Positions 14,901-27,200 of a stretch of DNA of 64,000 nucleotides are shown here, piece by piece. Source of the DNA: Parus major (taxonomy: Eukaryota; Chordata; Aves; Passeriformes; Paridae); assembly GCF_001522545.3 (NCBI RefSeq), contig NC_031783.1:2083790-2147789 (forward strand). The letters run 5' to 3'. The notes beneath the pieces are model-generated. The model did no database searches. It worked only from the letters and a program-made list of their open reading frames with translations, and was not told where the DNA came from. The translations under genes and the position numbers were made by a program. Every line of letters starts with the position of its first letter. Position 1 is the first letter of the stretch.

Positions 14901-17900
14901 ATTCATGGCTGGGGTATATTGGCACTCACCGTGATGTTGATTGTCTCATACAAGCCTTGACACCGGGCTGTGCCTCCCAGCACGGCCTGAGCTACTGAGA
15001 TCAGGAGATCCGAGTGGATATCGGCTCCGTTTCGTCGGAACACAGAGCTCTTCTGAACCTGGAGGGCAGGAAAGGTCCCAAGAGCAGTGAGCACACTCTG
15101 TTCTCCTGGTGAACTACTCCCAGGGGTCTCAGGAAGAAAAATATACCATCCCCAAACTGCATGGCTAAGAACTGTGAGTTAATATTTGGTCTTCTAGTAA
15201 AACACAGATCTTGACATAACTGAATTAGCCAAAGGATTGGAAGGATCCCTGCTTCCTGCCTCAGGAACTCCCTTCTCTAATCCTGCTGTCATTATAGATA
15301 ATAAACCCTCCTGCACCATGAAAAAGGTGCTGAAAAAAAAATTCTCCTTAACAGGGGTGTGTGTGGCAGGACTGTGACAGGAGAAGAGGCCCAGCTACAG
15401 CACAGGTGCAAAGCAGCCCTGAAGGTGGATCTGCAAAAGGACACTTCACCAGGCAGCCTCCTCTGGCACCTCCCACAGCTCTGCCACCCCTGCCAGCAGG
15501 AAGCTCCCTCACGTTTCCAAGTCAAAAACTCAAGGCATGAAGAATCTACTCTGCATTTTGATTCACACCACTCTAAGGGCGTGGCCCTGGAACAAGCAGC
15601 GATTCTTCAACAACAGATTCAAAGTTACCCCCCTTGCTACAATGCAGATCTCCTGCTGTCTCAGAAAGTTCACAGGGATCATGTTACCTCAGCTGTTCCA
15701 AAGGATCACTGGCTCTTCCTCCTCTGCCCATTCTGCAGTCCTTTCCCAGGCAGCTGAGAAGGGAACAGCCAACTTAAATAATAAACCAGCCTGGGATACA
15801 TACCTTGAACGTAATGAAAATTTCTTTCTTCCCCACAGGCATCCGAACTGTCTGCCCATCCTCGACACCTGCAATCAGAACAGAACAGAATGTCACCTTG
15901 GGCCATGTGACATGGATACCTACAACTCTTGCCAATCCAAAGAGCTGGCCACCACAGACTAAAGGAGAAGGGGTCAGCACATGTTTATACCTGAGGTGAT
16001 CCCTGTGCCCCCAACACGTTTGTTGCATCAATATCTACAGAATTCTTTACAAAATGTATTGGATTAAGGAACACAGCAGCCTCCACAAGATTCAGGAAAG
16101 TTACAGGCTGCTTACCCAGCTTGGTCTCAAAGAATTCCCCTCTGAATTCCTTCAGCAGTGAATTCTCCTCTCTGGTGAGGAAGGCCATCAGCACACCCCT
16201 CTGAGCCAAGCCAAGGCTTTTGGGATTCCCACCCTCTCCCAAATTTGTCAAGGACGAATGAAAGACCAATGGCAACAAAACCTTCAGAGATTCACTCTTC
16301 AAAACTTGCCTAGGAGGACCCAGGCAAAAACCAAAGCTCAGGAAGGGCAAAGCAAACATTTATATACATGGCAAGAAGGCCCAGCTCATCACTAGCCCGT
16401 TCCATTGCCAAGTTCTCAATCTGCTTTACTTTAAAGACCATTTATCTGCAGCAAAAGGTCTGCCATCCCATTTGTACCTAGCAGTGGCAGTAAATAACTA
16501 CAGTTCTTTAAGAGAGAGCAGCAAACAGGTACAACACTGACCAGCTGGCACAGGAACCATCACTGTCTTCTTCTGCTTGGTCTGCCCCGTGCCCCGGCAC
16601 ACGATGCAGGGCGTGGTGATGATGGAGCCGCGGCCGCCGCAGCGCCGGCACGTGGAGCGCATCACGAACGGGCCCGTGTTGATTGTCTCCTGGGGAGGAA
16701 CAAACACGTGGTGGGCAAATAATGAGTACTGACAGGGGACTTGTCACACAGCATGTTTGAGCTCTGATCACACACACACCCTGTCAGAACAGAGATATCC
16801 TTCAGCACAAAGCTGGCTCTGAAATCCATCACCATCGCATCCGATTTCCACTGAACACCAGCAGTACTACGAGCAAGTGTCACATGGTGAGGACAAGGGA
16901 AACACACCATCCTCACTGGCTAGGCCTTAATGTACAAGAAGGGACAAAGCTCCTTACAGTGCTACAAACATCTCTGTTCTGATGAATCCAAGGACAATCC
17001 ATTTAAATGAATTACTGCCAGTGTCCAAGAAAACCTTATGGTGACTAAGCTCTGGGCAGAACTGTGAGAGCTGCCCACCAGACTGAAGCACACAAGGAAT
17101 CAAATGCATGGAAACTCAAAGCCTGCAGCTCCATTATTACCAGTACCTTCTTATTTTATTACTACCCTTAGGTTTTCACCACCTAAGTCAAAAGATATCC
17201 ATTTATTGCCTGAGGAATTTCAGAGCTGTTACATTATATTTGTATGGTTTGTGGGATGTGCAGGAGCAGAGGATCCAGCCTGAAGGCTCATGCTTGCAGT
17301 GAGGCACAGCACTTTAACACGAAGAAAATCTTCCTAGTGCCTATTAGCATCAGGCTGATGTTAACTCAGCTTTACCCGAGATAAGCTGATGAGCGTGGTG
17401 AGAATTTTCCCCATGGAATGAAGTGACTCTCCCAGGAAGGGCAAGCACAGCAGAACTGGTGTCCTGCTCAGCACTCACCATGCCTGTGCCATTGCAGTAG
17501 TGACAGCGCTGAGCTTTGGTGCCAGGTTCGTGTCCTTTGCCATCGCAGCGCACACAGGAGTCCTGGATGTTCACCACAATCTCCTTGTTAACACCTTTTG
17601 CAGCTTGGGTGAATGTCAGTTCCATGATATACTGCACAGGAAACATGGATATAGATCCATTACTGAGGTGTGACAGGGCCTCAAGGAGACTGAGAAGAGT
17701 TTAGGCTAAATACCAAACAATGCTTAAAATAGAACTCATCAGTAAAGATGACTGATCAAAAGAGGAAATTCTCATTATATGAAAAAGATCATTTTTAGTA
17801 AAACCAGGAGTACCAAACACTTCTGAAGACAACACATGAACCACCAACACCTAAAGGAGCACTTAGCTGCAGCATGAAGAACAAGACACATTTTATTATG

Positions 17901-19726
17901 GGCCTCACTGCAATGTGAAGCTAATTAAGTTGCAAAATTAAGCCAATTAAGCAGCCAAACACATTGCTGGAAGGCCAGGCTTGTAGTTACAAGGTATTTT
18001 GTGGGTTTTAGCATTACAGATCAAAGCAGGCATATGTAGATCAACCTGCAGCAGAAACAACGATGGAACTGGAGAGTTCTGCCAGCTTGGCACTGCTGGA
18101 TGGTGTCAGTAAACACCAGAGAAGTAGCTCAAGCCCAGAAAAAATAACCCTGTCTGGAGGTGTGGGGTGTGTTTCTGCACAACTTAGAACTATGAGACTC
18201 TCCCCATGCCATGCGACACACACACTGACATTCCCAGAAATAACCTCTTGCTAAAGCTCCCACAGCGCTCTGTGACAGAAGCTGGGGGAAACACTGGTTT
18301 GAGTTTCTCATTTCAATCCTAAATAAAGGCAGCTCCTACCTCCTGTGGCTGGTCAAAGACAGTCTGAAAATCGCCAAAAGGGGATCCTGAGAACTCCCCA
18401 AAGATCTTCCTGAAGAGCTCCTCGGGGTCGATGGAGGGGCCGCTGCTCCAGTACTGCCGCCCCGCGCCAGCCCCAGCCCCGGCCCCGGCCGCGCCGGCCT
18501 CGAAGCTTGCCGTGCCGTAGGCATCGTACTGCTTCCTCTTCACCTCGTCACTCAGCACCTGCAGGCAAGGAATGGGGCCTGCAGGGATTGCAGGATCCAG
18601 GAGAACCCCTGGCTCTGGTCTCAGACCTTCCAGCAAGGTCTCACTCAGTTCTCAGCACCACAAGGGTTAAGGACAAGCTGCTGTTTCCCTGGTGTCTCCT
18701 GGCTCATCACCAGAAAAATTATAAGATCTTACTAATTTATAAAAAACAGAAATAACTTATACTAAGCAGCTGATCACTATTCTATCAGCTGAAGAGTGCT
18801 GGAATGAAAAAACAGGGCTGGGGGAACACAGTGAAAGTCCCTCTGTCTCAAACACCTGCTGACAGGTTTTTTATTCAATTATTTAAACTGACAATAATTC
18901 CATGAAGTGACATCCATGACAGTCACTGCTAAGGAAGGGGAAAACTGAAAGAGCCCAAAGCAGATGAATCACTTGGACCAAGTAATTTCTTGGGACAGAG
19001 GTGCTCCAGATTGAAGTGCATCAAAAATCAACCACGGTTTTACAGGAAATGTTTCCCCTCATCTACCCTCTAATCTTTCCTCCTCCTCGTCACAATAAAA
19101 TTTTGCTTTTACCTCGTAGGCTTCTGCCAGCTGAGAGAACTTCTCCTTTGCTTTGGGGTCATCCTTGTTTGTGTCAGGGTGGTATTTCTTTGCCAACTAA
19201 AAAACAAAAACCAACTATTAGGGACAGGCAGGAGTTATTTACCTTAACACATCTCACATGCCAGGAAAAACACATCAGGCAGAACCTGACATTCACTAGA
19301 TGCATTCCCAGGAACTAAAACCCTTCGTTTTCCTTTATCAACCCAAAACAAGGAACTACAGGAGCTGCTCCTGATCTTCTCAGCAAGCCCCGATCCTTCT
19401 GGAAGGAGGCAAGCGATGCCAGCGCAGGCAGACCATGCTTTGGAAGCGATCCCCAAGGCCATGTGCTAAGCTTTCCCACTGCCTCCTCCCCTCGTCTCCA
19501 GGGGCTCCGAACACGGGGATGAGTTTGTTCCACGCAAGGGAAAGCCGTGGCTCCCCCGGCCGCCCGCGGGGCGCTGGGCCCGGCCGGTCCCGCCGCACCT
19601 GGTAATAGGCCTTCTTAATCTCCTTCTGCGTGGCGGTGCGGGGCACCCCCAGCACCTGGTAATAGTCCTCCTTGGCGCGGGCCGCGCTGCTGTGGAAAGC
19701 GGCGGCGGCGGCAGCGCGTTTCGTCC
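11911..19726 (-). CDS. DNAJA3: DnaJ homolog subfamily A member 3, mitochondrial (first exon in gap)
   Basis: Ten exons read in phase on the minus strand: 19599-19726, 19113-19196, 18340-18558, 17479-17631, 16542-16689, 15804-15868, 14930-15058, 14393-14508, 14006-14103 and 11911-12014, giving about 414 residues. The J domain includes [12 protein letters not shown] and YHPDTNKDD (HPD intact). The zinc-binding region shows all four CxxCxGxG-type motifs: [24 protein letters not shown] and CIVCRGTG. The C-terminal substrate-binding domain ends in [12 protein letters not shown], as in the long human isoform. The protein (Tid1) is a mitochondrial Hsp40 co-chaperone that stimulates mtHsp70. The exon with the start codon and most of the transit peptide should lie in the N gap at 19790-20042, so its absence is an assembly matter. 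A Gly-Ala run replaces part of the usual Gly-rich linker. Confidence 0.95.
12015..14005 (-). other. DNAJA3: DNAJA3 last intron
   Basis: This 2 kb intron lies between the exon ending in VNGVTNTAS and the terminal exon. I saw a short CA run near 13564-13577 and no conserved coding sequence. The remaining DNAJA3 introns (14104-14392, 14509-14929, 15059-15803, 15869-16541, 16690-17478, 17632-18339, 18559-19112, 19197-19598) also show nothing I can name. Confidence 0.7.
18452..18504 (-). repeat. DNAJA3: Gly-Ala coding repeat in DNAJA3
   Basis: Within exon 18340-18558, GC-rich triplets encode AGAAGAGAGAGAG between the J domain and the sequence preceding RQYWSSGPS. Human DNAJA3 has a shorter, non-alternating sequence here. 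The linker is flexible, so expansion is probably tolerated. Confidence 0.75.
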
Positions 19727-19789
19727 CTGCGGGAGAGGAGGGAGAGGAGCCGCCGTGAGGGCCGGGCCGGGCGGAGGAAAGGACACGGC

Positions 19790-20042
19790 NNNNNNNNNNN
19801 NNNNNNNNNNNNNNNNNNNNNNNNNNNNNNNNNNNNNNNNNNNNNNNNNNNNNNNNNNNNNNNNNNNNNNNNNNNNNNNNNNNNNNNNNNNNNNNNNNNN
19901 NNNNNNNNNNNNNNNNNNNNNNNNNNNNNNNNNNNNNNNNNNNNNNNNNNNNNNNNNNNNNNNNNNNNNNNNNNNNNNNNNNNNNNNNNNNNNNNNNNNN
20001 NNNNNNNNNNNNNNNNNNNNNNNNNNNNNNNNNNNNNNNNNN
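19790..20042. other. Assembly gap (253 N)
   Basis: The run of N covers where DNAJA3 exon 1, its transit-peptide codons and its promoter core are expected. The flanking sequence is extremely GC-rich, which often causes sequencing dropout. Open frames running through the N are artefacts. Confidence 0.99.
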
Positions 20043-21033
20043 CGCGGCGCTGCGCCTGCGCACCCCGCGGAGGGGACGGGCCGCGCATGCGCACGGCGCA
20101 GCGGCCGTGAGTGCGCCGCGCTTACGCATGCGCGGGGGTCGGCGGGACGGGAGCGCGCTGGGGACGGGCGGGCGCTGCCCTCTGTGGTTCCCTCATGGAG
20201 CAGGGCTGGGAACGCTGCCCTCCGCTCCGTCTGCGCCCTGCCAGGGCTGCTGCCCTTCTCCCCTAGCAGGTGAAATATCTCACAGAAGCGAGTGCAGTAG
20301 CACAGCGCCCACACCACACAGCGCAGCAGCCTGGCACGGTACCCGCCCTGACACAGCGCCCACAGCGAGGCAGCGGCTTTCCTCTGGAGAGGGGGAGGAC
20401 GATTCGTGCCAAGCGCGTCTCTCTCCCGCCCTCGTCACCGGGGCTGGCGCCTCCGAGCGCTCCTCAGCACAGGCTGGGGCCTTCGGCACGGGGGAGGCGA
20501 CAGGGACGTGTCAGCTCCTGCTGTGCACACGCCGCTGTCACAGCCCTGGTGAAGGCAGGGCAGGAGGCCTGGCCTCCACCGGCGTGGGTGACGGCACAGC
20601 CGGGCCCAGAGGGCTCAGTGGGCTCAGAGCCAGCGCTCCCTCCTCCTCCTCCTCCCTTCCCCGCAGCCGTGAGTACACAAAGGTCTCTGTTCACCGCTAC
20701 CAGGCCATGGAGGGGGCGAGCACGCTGAGCCCACAGCACCAGAAACCTCCCGCTGTCCCCGACCCCCTGGCCCAGAGCCCGGCGGGACCGCTGGCCTTGT
20801 GTGGCAGGAGGGCTGGGTGACAGCTGGGTCACAGCACGGGGTGACCACGAGCCGCCGGGGAAGGCAAGGAAGGGGCCGGGATCCCCGGGACCGCCGAACA
20901 GTCACTACAGGTGGCTCCGACGCGGGGGTTGGAGGCTCCTGGGGGCTCCGAGGAGCCGGGATGGAGGGTGTGTACCCCGCTCACGGTGACAGCGGGGACA
21001 CGGGACACACGTGGGGCGGGGGGTCCGGCAGGG
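20043..21033. promoter_or_regulatory. DNAJA3-CORO7 divergent intergenic region
   Basis: This GC-rich, CpG-dense interval separates the divergently transcribed DNAJA3 (-) and CORO7 (+). Three NRF1-like palindromes lie next to the DNAJA3 side at 20051-20062, 20082-20093 and 20124-20134. The interval contains no coding exon that I can support. It probably contains both promoters, with CORO7 transcription starting near or inside the next gap. Confidence 0.55.
20051..20134. promoter_or_regulatory. DNAJA3: Cluster of NRF1-like sites
   Basis: TGCGCCTGCGCA (20051), CGCGCATGCGCA (20082) and ACGCATGCGCG (20124) match or closely resemble the known NRF1 site YGCGCAYGCGCR; the middle one is a full match. 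NRF1 commonly drives nuclear genes for mitochondrial proteins, which fits DNAJA3. Binding itself is inferred. Confidence 0.6.
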
Positions 21034-21241
21034 NNNNNNNNNNNNNNNNNNNNNNNNNNNNNNNNNNNNNNNNNNNNNNNNNNNNNNNNNNNNNNNNNNN
21101 NNNNNNNNNNNNNNNNNNNNNNNNNNNNNNNNNNNNNNNNNNNNNNNNNNNNNNNNNNNNNNNNNNNNNNNNNNNNNNNNNNNNNNNNNNNNNNNNNNNN
21201 NNNNNNNNNNNNNNNNNNNNNNNNNNNNNNNNNNNNNNNNN
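21034..21241. other. Assembly gap (208 N)
   Basis: The run of N ends 34 bp before the CORO7 start codon and probably hides its 5' UTR and core promoter. Open frames spanning it are artefacts. Confidence 0.99.
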
Positions 21242-21275
21242 CGGGCACGGCTCGGTGCGGTACAACCGGAGCGCC

Positions 21276-24200
21276 ATGAACCGCTTCAAGGCGTCCAAGT
21301 TCCGGCACACCGAGGCCCGGCTGCCCCGCAGGGAGGTGAGCGCTGCGGGACCCGCCAGTGCCGGGGGATCGCGGGGGCGGCGGGGCCGGCGCTGCCGGTG
21401 GACAGGGATAGGGACAGGCACGGGGACAGGGCAGGACCGACCCCGCCCCGCGGCACCGGCAGGGCGCGGCTCTGGGCCCCGCAGCTGCGGCATCGCCGGT
21501 GTGGCGGGGCCGTGCCCGCGTCCCCCGGCTGCGGGGCGGGTGCGTCGCCCGGACGGCCCCTCCTTGGCACCCGCTGCTCCCATCCCGGCGTCCGCGGAGG
21601 ATCCGGGCCCCGGGCGCTCCGCAGGTGGGGCTGCTGGGGAACCCCAGCCCTCTCCTCGGCCGGGGGAGTCCCCATGGCCAACAGCGGCTGGCATGGGGTA
21701 CCCGTCCCATGGTGGCAGCTCCGCTCCTGCCGCTGGGCACGGCTGGCACAGACGGTGCATCCCCGGTTCTTGCTGCCCGCTGCCGTTCGGTATCTCACCC
21801 TCCTGGTCTGTGCCAGCCAGGGAGCCATGCAGTGAGTGTGAGATGCTGGGCCTCACTCCTGCCACCCCGCTCTGCCACCCCGCTTTCACAGGCACAGAGG
21901 AAGTGCTGGGCCCCACGGGATGCTGCTGAGCTCCATCACCCCGGCCATGAGCTGTTGAGCTCAGGCAGCTCTGGGGGTCTCGTTGGGCAGCACAGAGCCA
22001 TGTGGTGCCCAACTCCGGCCTCTGCTCCATGAACAGCCAGCTCCAATCATGCCAAGCATCACAATCCATCCTGGCATGGTGTTGGCAATGGGTAGCCCTG
22101 CTGTGCTGTGCCCAAACCACAGAGCTGGGCCAAGGCAGTCTCCCACATCCCTGTCCCTACAGATTTGGCAGGGCAGGGGGCAGAGATGCAGGGTCAGGGC
22201 TGGGTGAGTCACATTGAGGAGTGTTACCAGGATACACAGCCCTCCTGAAGGTTCCCCGAGCTGGGCACCCTTCACCCAGCACCTCCTCACCACCATGGCC
22301 ATGAGGGAGGCTGCTGCTGCTCCCAGCCCTTGGCTGTGTGCACAGTCCTTCTCTGTAACTTCCCAGCCAAACTGTTCTTGCACCGAGCCAGCGTGGTCTG
22401 TGCTCACACGCCTCGGCAAATCCAGCAAGCATCCAAAACATCCTCTGAGCTTCAGCTGTGGGAGGGGACGTGGTGTCCCCATGCCCACGGCGTGCCAGCC
22501 TTGCTGTGTCTGCAGAGCAGGTGTCAGGTCTCTGAAATCTCAGTTGGATGAATGTTTGGCTGTGAATCCCAGGCTTCAGATGAGTCACTGGCAGCAGGGA
22601 GTGTATCTGCCTGTGGGGTGTGGGTGCTGGGACACCTGGCTGTGCAGGACATGGTGTTAGTTCCATGATGGGGAAGCTCCGAGGGACAGCGTGCTCTCCC
22701 TGTGTTCAGGGAGGGATCTGTGCAAGGTGGCCTTTCCAAAAGGCATTTCCCATTCAAAAGGCATGAATTGTATCCTTGGAAGTGAGGCCATGCGCTCCCC
22801 GTAGGGCAGGAGGTGGAGAAGGAAGTCTTGTGTCCAGACCCATCTCAGGTGTCACAGTGGGAAGCTCTGTTCTGTCCCCAGCTGAGCACCTGTTTATGGA
22901 GGCACGAGCAGACACCTGACCTGGCTGGATCAGGAGGCGCAGTGTAAACATCAGGGATCACATCTGAGTCTCCTCTTCAGGCAGCATCTGCAGGGCTCTG
23001 CTGGCTGATGGTCCTTGAGAGCTCACAGTTTGTTCTGGGGATGTAGCCAGGATGGTTTCACGTGCTTTCCTGGCCGAGCTGGCATGCTGCAGGAAGGATC
23101 ACTTCCTTGAGGGCTGCTGCCTGTGCACAGGGAAATCGTGGGGTCAGGCTGGACCAGCTCTGTGAAACCTCACTGCAGGGGTCCTGCATGGCACCCCTGG
23201 GTGTTGGGGGCCAGATGTGACTGGTGTCCCCCTCACTGAGGGCCCAGTGCAGGGTGATGGGATGCAGATAGTGGGGCCCTTATTTCAGGGTCCTGTTCAT
23301 GCTCCAGACCTGTTCCCCATCCCCACTGCAGCCCCCTGCCCACCTGCTGGGTGTGGGGACAGGAACCTGCCTTTGGCAGGAGAAGGGTTAACAGGTCTGC
23401 AGCGAGCTGTGACAGGAGGAAGTGCTGCAGGAACCACTGCTCCCTGTCAGGCCTCAAACGGAACTTGTGCAAGGACAGGAAACCTGGGGCTCGGGGTTTC
23501 CCTTCCCTACCCAGGTACCTGCCCAGTTTGTGGGGTATCCACTGCTCTGGACACCTGCTGCAGCTCCAGGGGCTGCTGTGGGCACAAGGCCTGGTGCCAG
23601 CCATAAAACACCTGCCATTGCCACTGTCAAGGGTTGGACTTGGGCCTGGGTGTGCCAGGGAGCTTGTGGCCCTGGTGGCTGCTTGAGGTGGGGTGTCTGT
23701 CACCTGGAGAGGGTCTGGCTGATGGAGGGTGTCCCAGGGCCCCACAAGTGCAGTGGTCAGCCCTGGGAAACACTGCAGAGTGGGAGGTTGGTTTTGGAGC
23801 TGTCTCCACATGAGAAGTGTGCTGCTGGAGGTGTTTATTTGCCTTGGTCAGCCACAGCCTGACCCTGTGGTGCTTCACAGCCCAAGAGCTTTTGTCCCAT
23901 CCAGATTCCCTGGCCCCAGTTTATTGCAAAGACCTCTGAGCACTTCTCACACTGGGACAGCCCAGGGATGGGCCAGTCTTGGGAAGAGGCAGCACCGGGA
24001 GCTGGGATCCTCCTGTGTCCCACCCTTCAGCCCCAGGGAGGGGCTGTGCTCTGACAGGATCGTGAGCAGCCACACTGCCCTGGGACACCTCAGAGGATGG
24101 GACAATCCAATTGATGTCAGCAGTCTCCAGCTCTCTGTCACCATGGGAGCTCCTCTGGGCCTGAGGTCTCTGGCCATGCTGTGCCAATGTTCCTCCAGCC

Positions 24201-27200
24201 GTGCTCCAGGCCCTGCTATAACAAGGCAGCCCCTGACATGTTTTTTCCCTCTCCATCCCAGGCTTGGATCAGTGGTATCCGAGCAGGCTCTGTCACATCC
24301 TGTGGGAACCATGTGAAGGCCAGCTGCTGCTGGATCGCCTTCAACGCCGAGGCAGCCGGTGAGGCACAAGGGTCCCCTGCACCGCTTAGGGAGTGGGATG
24401 GATTTGTACCAGGCATCTCTGTGGGGCTGGGTGGTGGGTCAGTCCCCCAGACCCCAGAGTGAGTGGAGGAGGCTTTCCCTGAGATCCCCCAAAAGTGCTG
24501 ACAGTTTCCCAGCTCTTGGCTCGCATTGCAAAGCTGGGTGGCCCTTGTGTGTCCCAGGCTGGGGGATTCCTGACCTGCTCCTGTGTCCTCTCCTGCAGGT
24601 GTGCTGGGCATTGTGCCGCTGGAGTGCGAGGATGGGGGCAAGAGGATCATATCTCAGCTCTGCTGCCACTCAGGTGGGTGTCAGGTGCCACCTCCCACCT
24701 CCACAGGACATGTTTGGCCCCACATGGGCTGTGGGGGGGGTCAGATGATGAGTCCAAGCCTGGCAGGCCATGGTGGGCTGTCTGCCAGGCAAGGGACATG
24801 GGGACCTGCCAGGGACCATCACCTGTGGGCTCTGATGACACCAGGCTGGAATCAGTCCATGTTCCTTCCTCTCTCAGGCTGCAGTGAGGCCTGAACATGT
24901 AGCTCTTCCTCACAGCTTTCTAGCACAGCCTTTCCATATTACTCATAGCACGCCCTGAAATTCCCAGTACACCCAGTGCCAGGCTGGAGTTGGCATCACC
25001 AGGCATCGCTGGCTCCAGAGGCAGGAGGAACAGGCTGGACCAGCAGCTCTGATGTGGGCAGTGTGGCAGGGAAGAAGCCGCTGGCAGAGAAGCAGGGCTG
25101 TGCCCTGCCCAGGCACAGCAAGGGGTGGTGCCCACTTCAGGGTGCCCCTCTCCTGGTGTTGGAGCAGCCGTGGCAGCCTGAGGGGCACTGACCACCCACC
25201 CATTTCTCCAAATTTACACCAGAGCAGTAAGATGGGAGCTGGTTCCAGCACCGCCTCCCTGCGTGTGTGCCCTGGCATGGCTGCAGGGCTGCGCAGAGTG
25301 CGCAGCCTGTGCCACCTCAGCCCCTGGCACCAGGAGCTTCCTCAGGTTGGAAAAGCAGGCAGTGAGTTCTTCTGCTCCCCGGGGAGCGCCTGAGGGGTGC
25401 ACAGGAGCCAGCGCCGCCTCCACGGCTTCCTAATGAGATCAGCAGGGGTCCTTTGAAGCCGGCTGTGCCAGAGCAACGCCTCCGTGGCAGGGAATGGATT
25501 TTCTCTCCTCCCGGGTGGATGCAGCCAAGCGAGCTGCCTGCTCTTCATGCCTGCGGGGCCTGTCTCCTGGAAGCGGAAAAGTACACGGTGACCTACTTTT
25601 CTGAGCGTGCCAAATGCATCCGAGGGGTTGCTGCTGCTGGTGCCAGCCTTCCTCCCACCTCCCACGAGGCTCCCTGCTGCCGGGAGCATCCCTGCTGCTG
25701 GCATGCCGGCCTGGGGTGTTACAAAGGGAGCCTTGTCACCAGCATGGCTCCAGCAGAACATGGCACAGACACCCTGATGCTGTTCCTGCTGGTCCCTGCG
25801 CCTTGTGGGGCTGTCAGTCCATGGATCAGACAGGGGGATGCTCCCTCCAGGGTTCCTATCCCTGCCAAAGGTGTGCAGGTCTTTGAGGGAGAGTAGAGGG
25901 GCTCAGTAGAGGGGCTCAGGCACTCACAGCAAAGCTGAGCTGCTCCAAAACACCTTGATGGGGCTGAATCTGCCCCCCACTGCTGTATGTGTAGGGAAGG
26001 AATCAGACTGGGAAGAGCAGAGGGGCAGACACACTGTCTGCAGGGGAAGGTGGGGATAAACTTCTGCCCTTCTCCTTCCAGATGTGGTCACTGACTTTGA
26101 CTTCTCACCCTTCGATCAGCTCCTGCTGGCCACTGGCTCTGCTGATGAGATGGTGAGTGCTCAGGGACAGGGGTCCCAAGGGGACTCCTCACACTCCCCA
26201 GCATGTCTCTGGGGTTCACTGCAGAGCTGGAGTGATGGGAGTAAGAGGAGCATGGGGTGGAGGGTGCCAGCCTGCGGAGAGCAGAGTGGGACATCCCCAG
26301 GGGGACAGAACAGATGGTCAAGGATCAGCCTCCACCCATCTGGACCTGTTCCCACCAAGCTGCAATGAGGGATCACCTGGGAATGCTCAGAGACCTCAGG
26401 GACCAAAGCCTGGGAAAGCAGCGAGCCCAGGTGGAGCACTGCCAGCACCCAGCTGGGTCCTGCTCATCTGCCCTGGGACTGACCACCCTCCTCTCCTGGG
26501 GCTGCAGGTGAAGGTGTGGCGCCTGCCCGAGAGCAGCCAGGACGTTCCCGGCAGTGCGGGGCTGACCCTGGGGCCCGCGGGGGCTCCGGTGGATGCGCTG
26601 CAGTTCCACCCCACGGCGGACGCTGTCCTGGCCAGCGCTGCAGGGAAGAGAGTCACAGTGTGGGACCTGGGGCAGCAGCAGCCCCTGACAGGTAGGCAGG
26701 GCTGTGACTGCCCGTGACACGTGTCCTCCCTGTGTGTCTGCCCCATGTTCTCACCGTGCCAGTGCCTGGGCTCGAGGCCTGACCTCGGTGTCACTGAACA
26801 GGCAGCTCAGGTGGCTTTTTGGGCAGGGCACCACAGCCCCTTGTGCCTGTGCTCCCCCATGCTCTGATGGAAACACTCCGGTACTGGCCAAGGTGTCTGC
26901 AGGATCTCTGCTGGGGATCCCCTGGGTGGCAGGTCCCTCTCTCTGCATGTCCCAGGGTAGATGTGGGTGGTGGCTGACCTGCCTTGCCCACACCTCCACC
27001 CCGAGGGGGAGAGGAGGTGGGTGGCAGCGTAGGCCTGTGCCTTTTGCAGGGCTCCTGCCCTTTGTCTCCAGCTCCTGCAGGAATGTTCCCTGCAGACACA
27101 GCAGGCTCCCACGGGTCCTGGCTGCCACCAGCCCTTTGGAAAGACCAGATCATTTCTCCTGGGAAATATTCTGGGTGGGAGAGTGATGGCTCCTGCCCTG

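Noticed and set aside
19380..21929. Open frames running through the N gaps
   Set aside because: Ns are not sequence; the frames only appear continuous.
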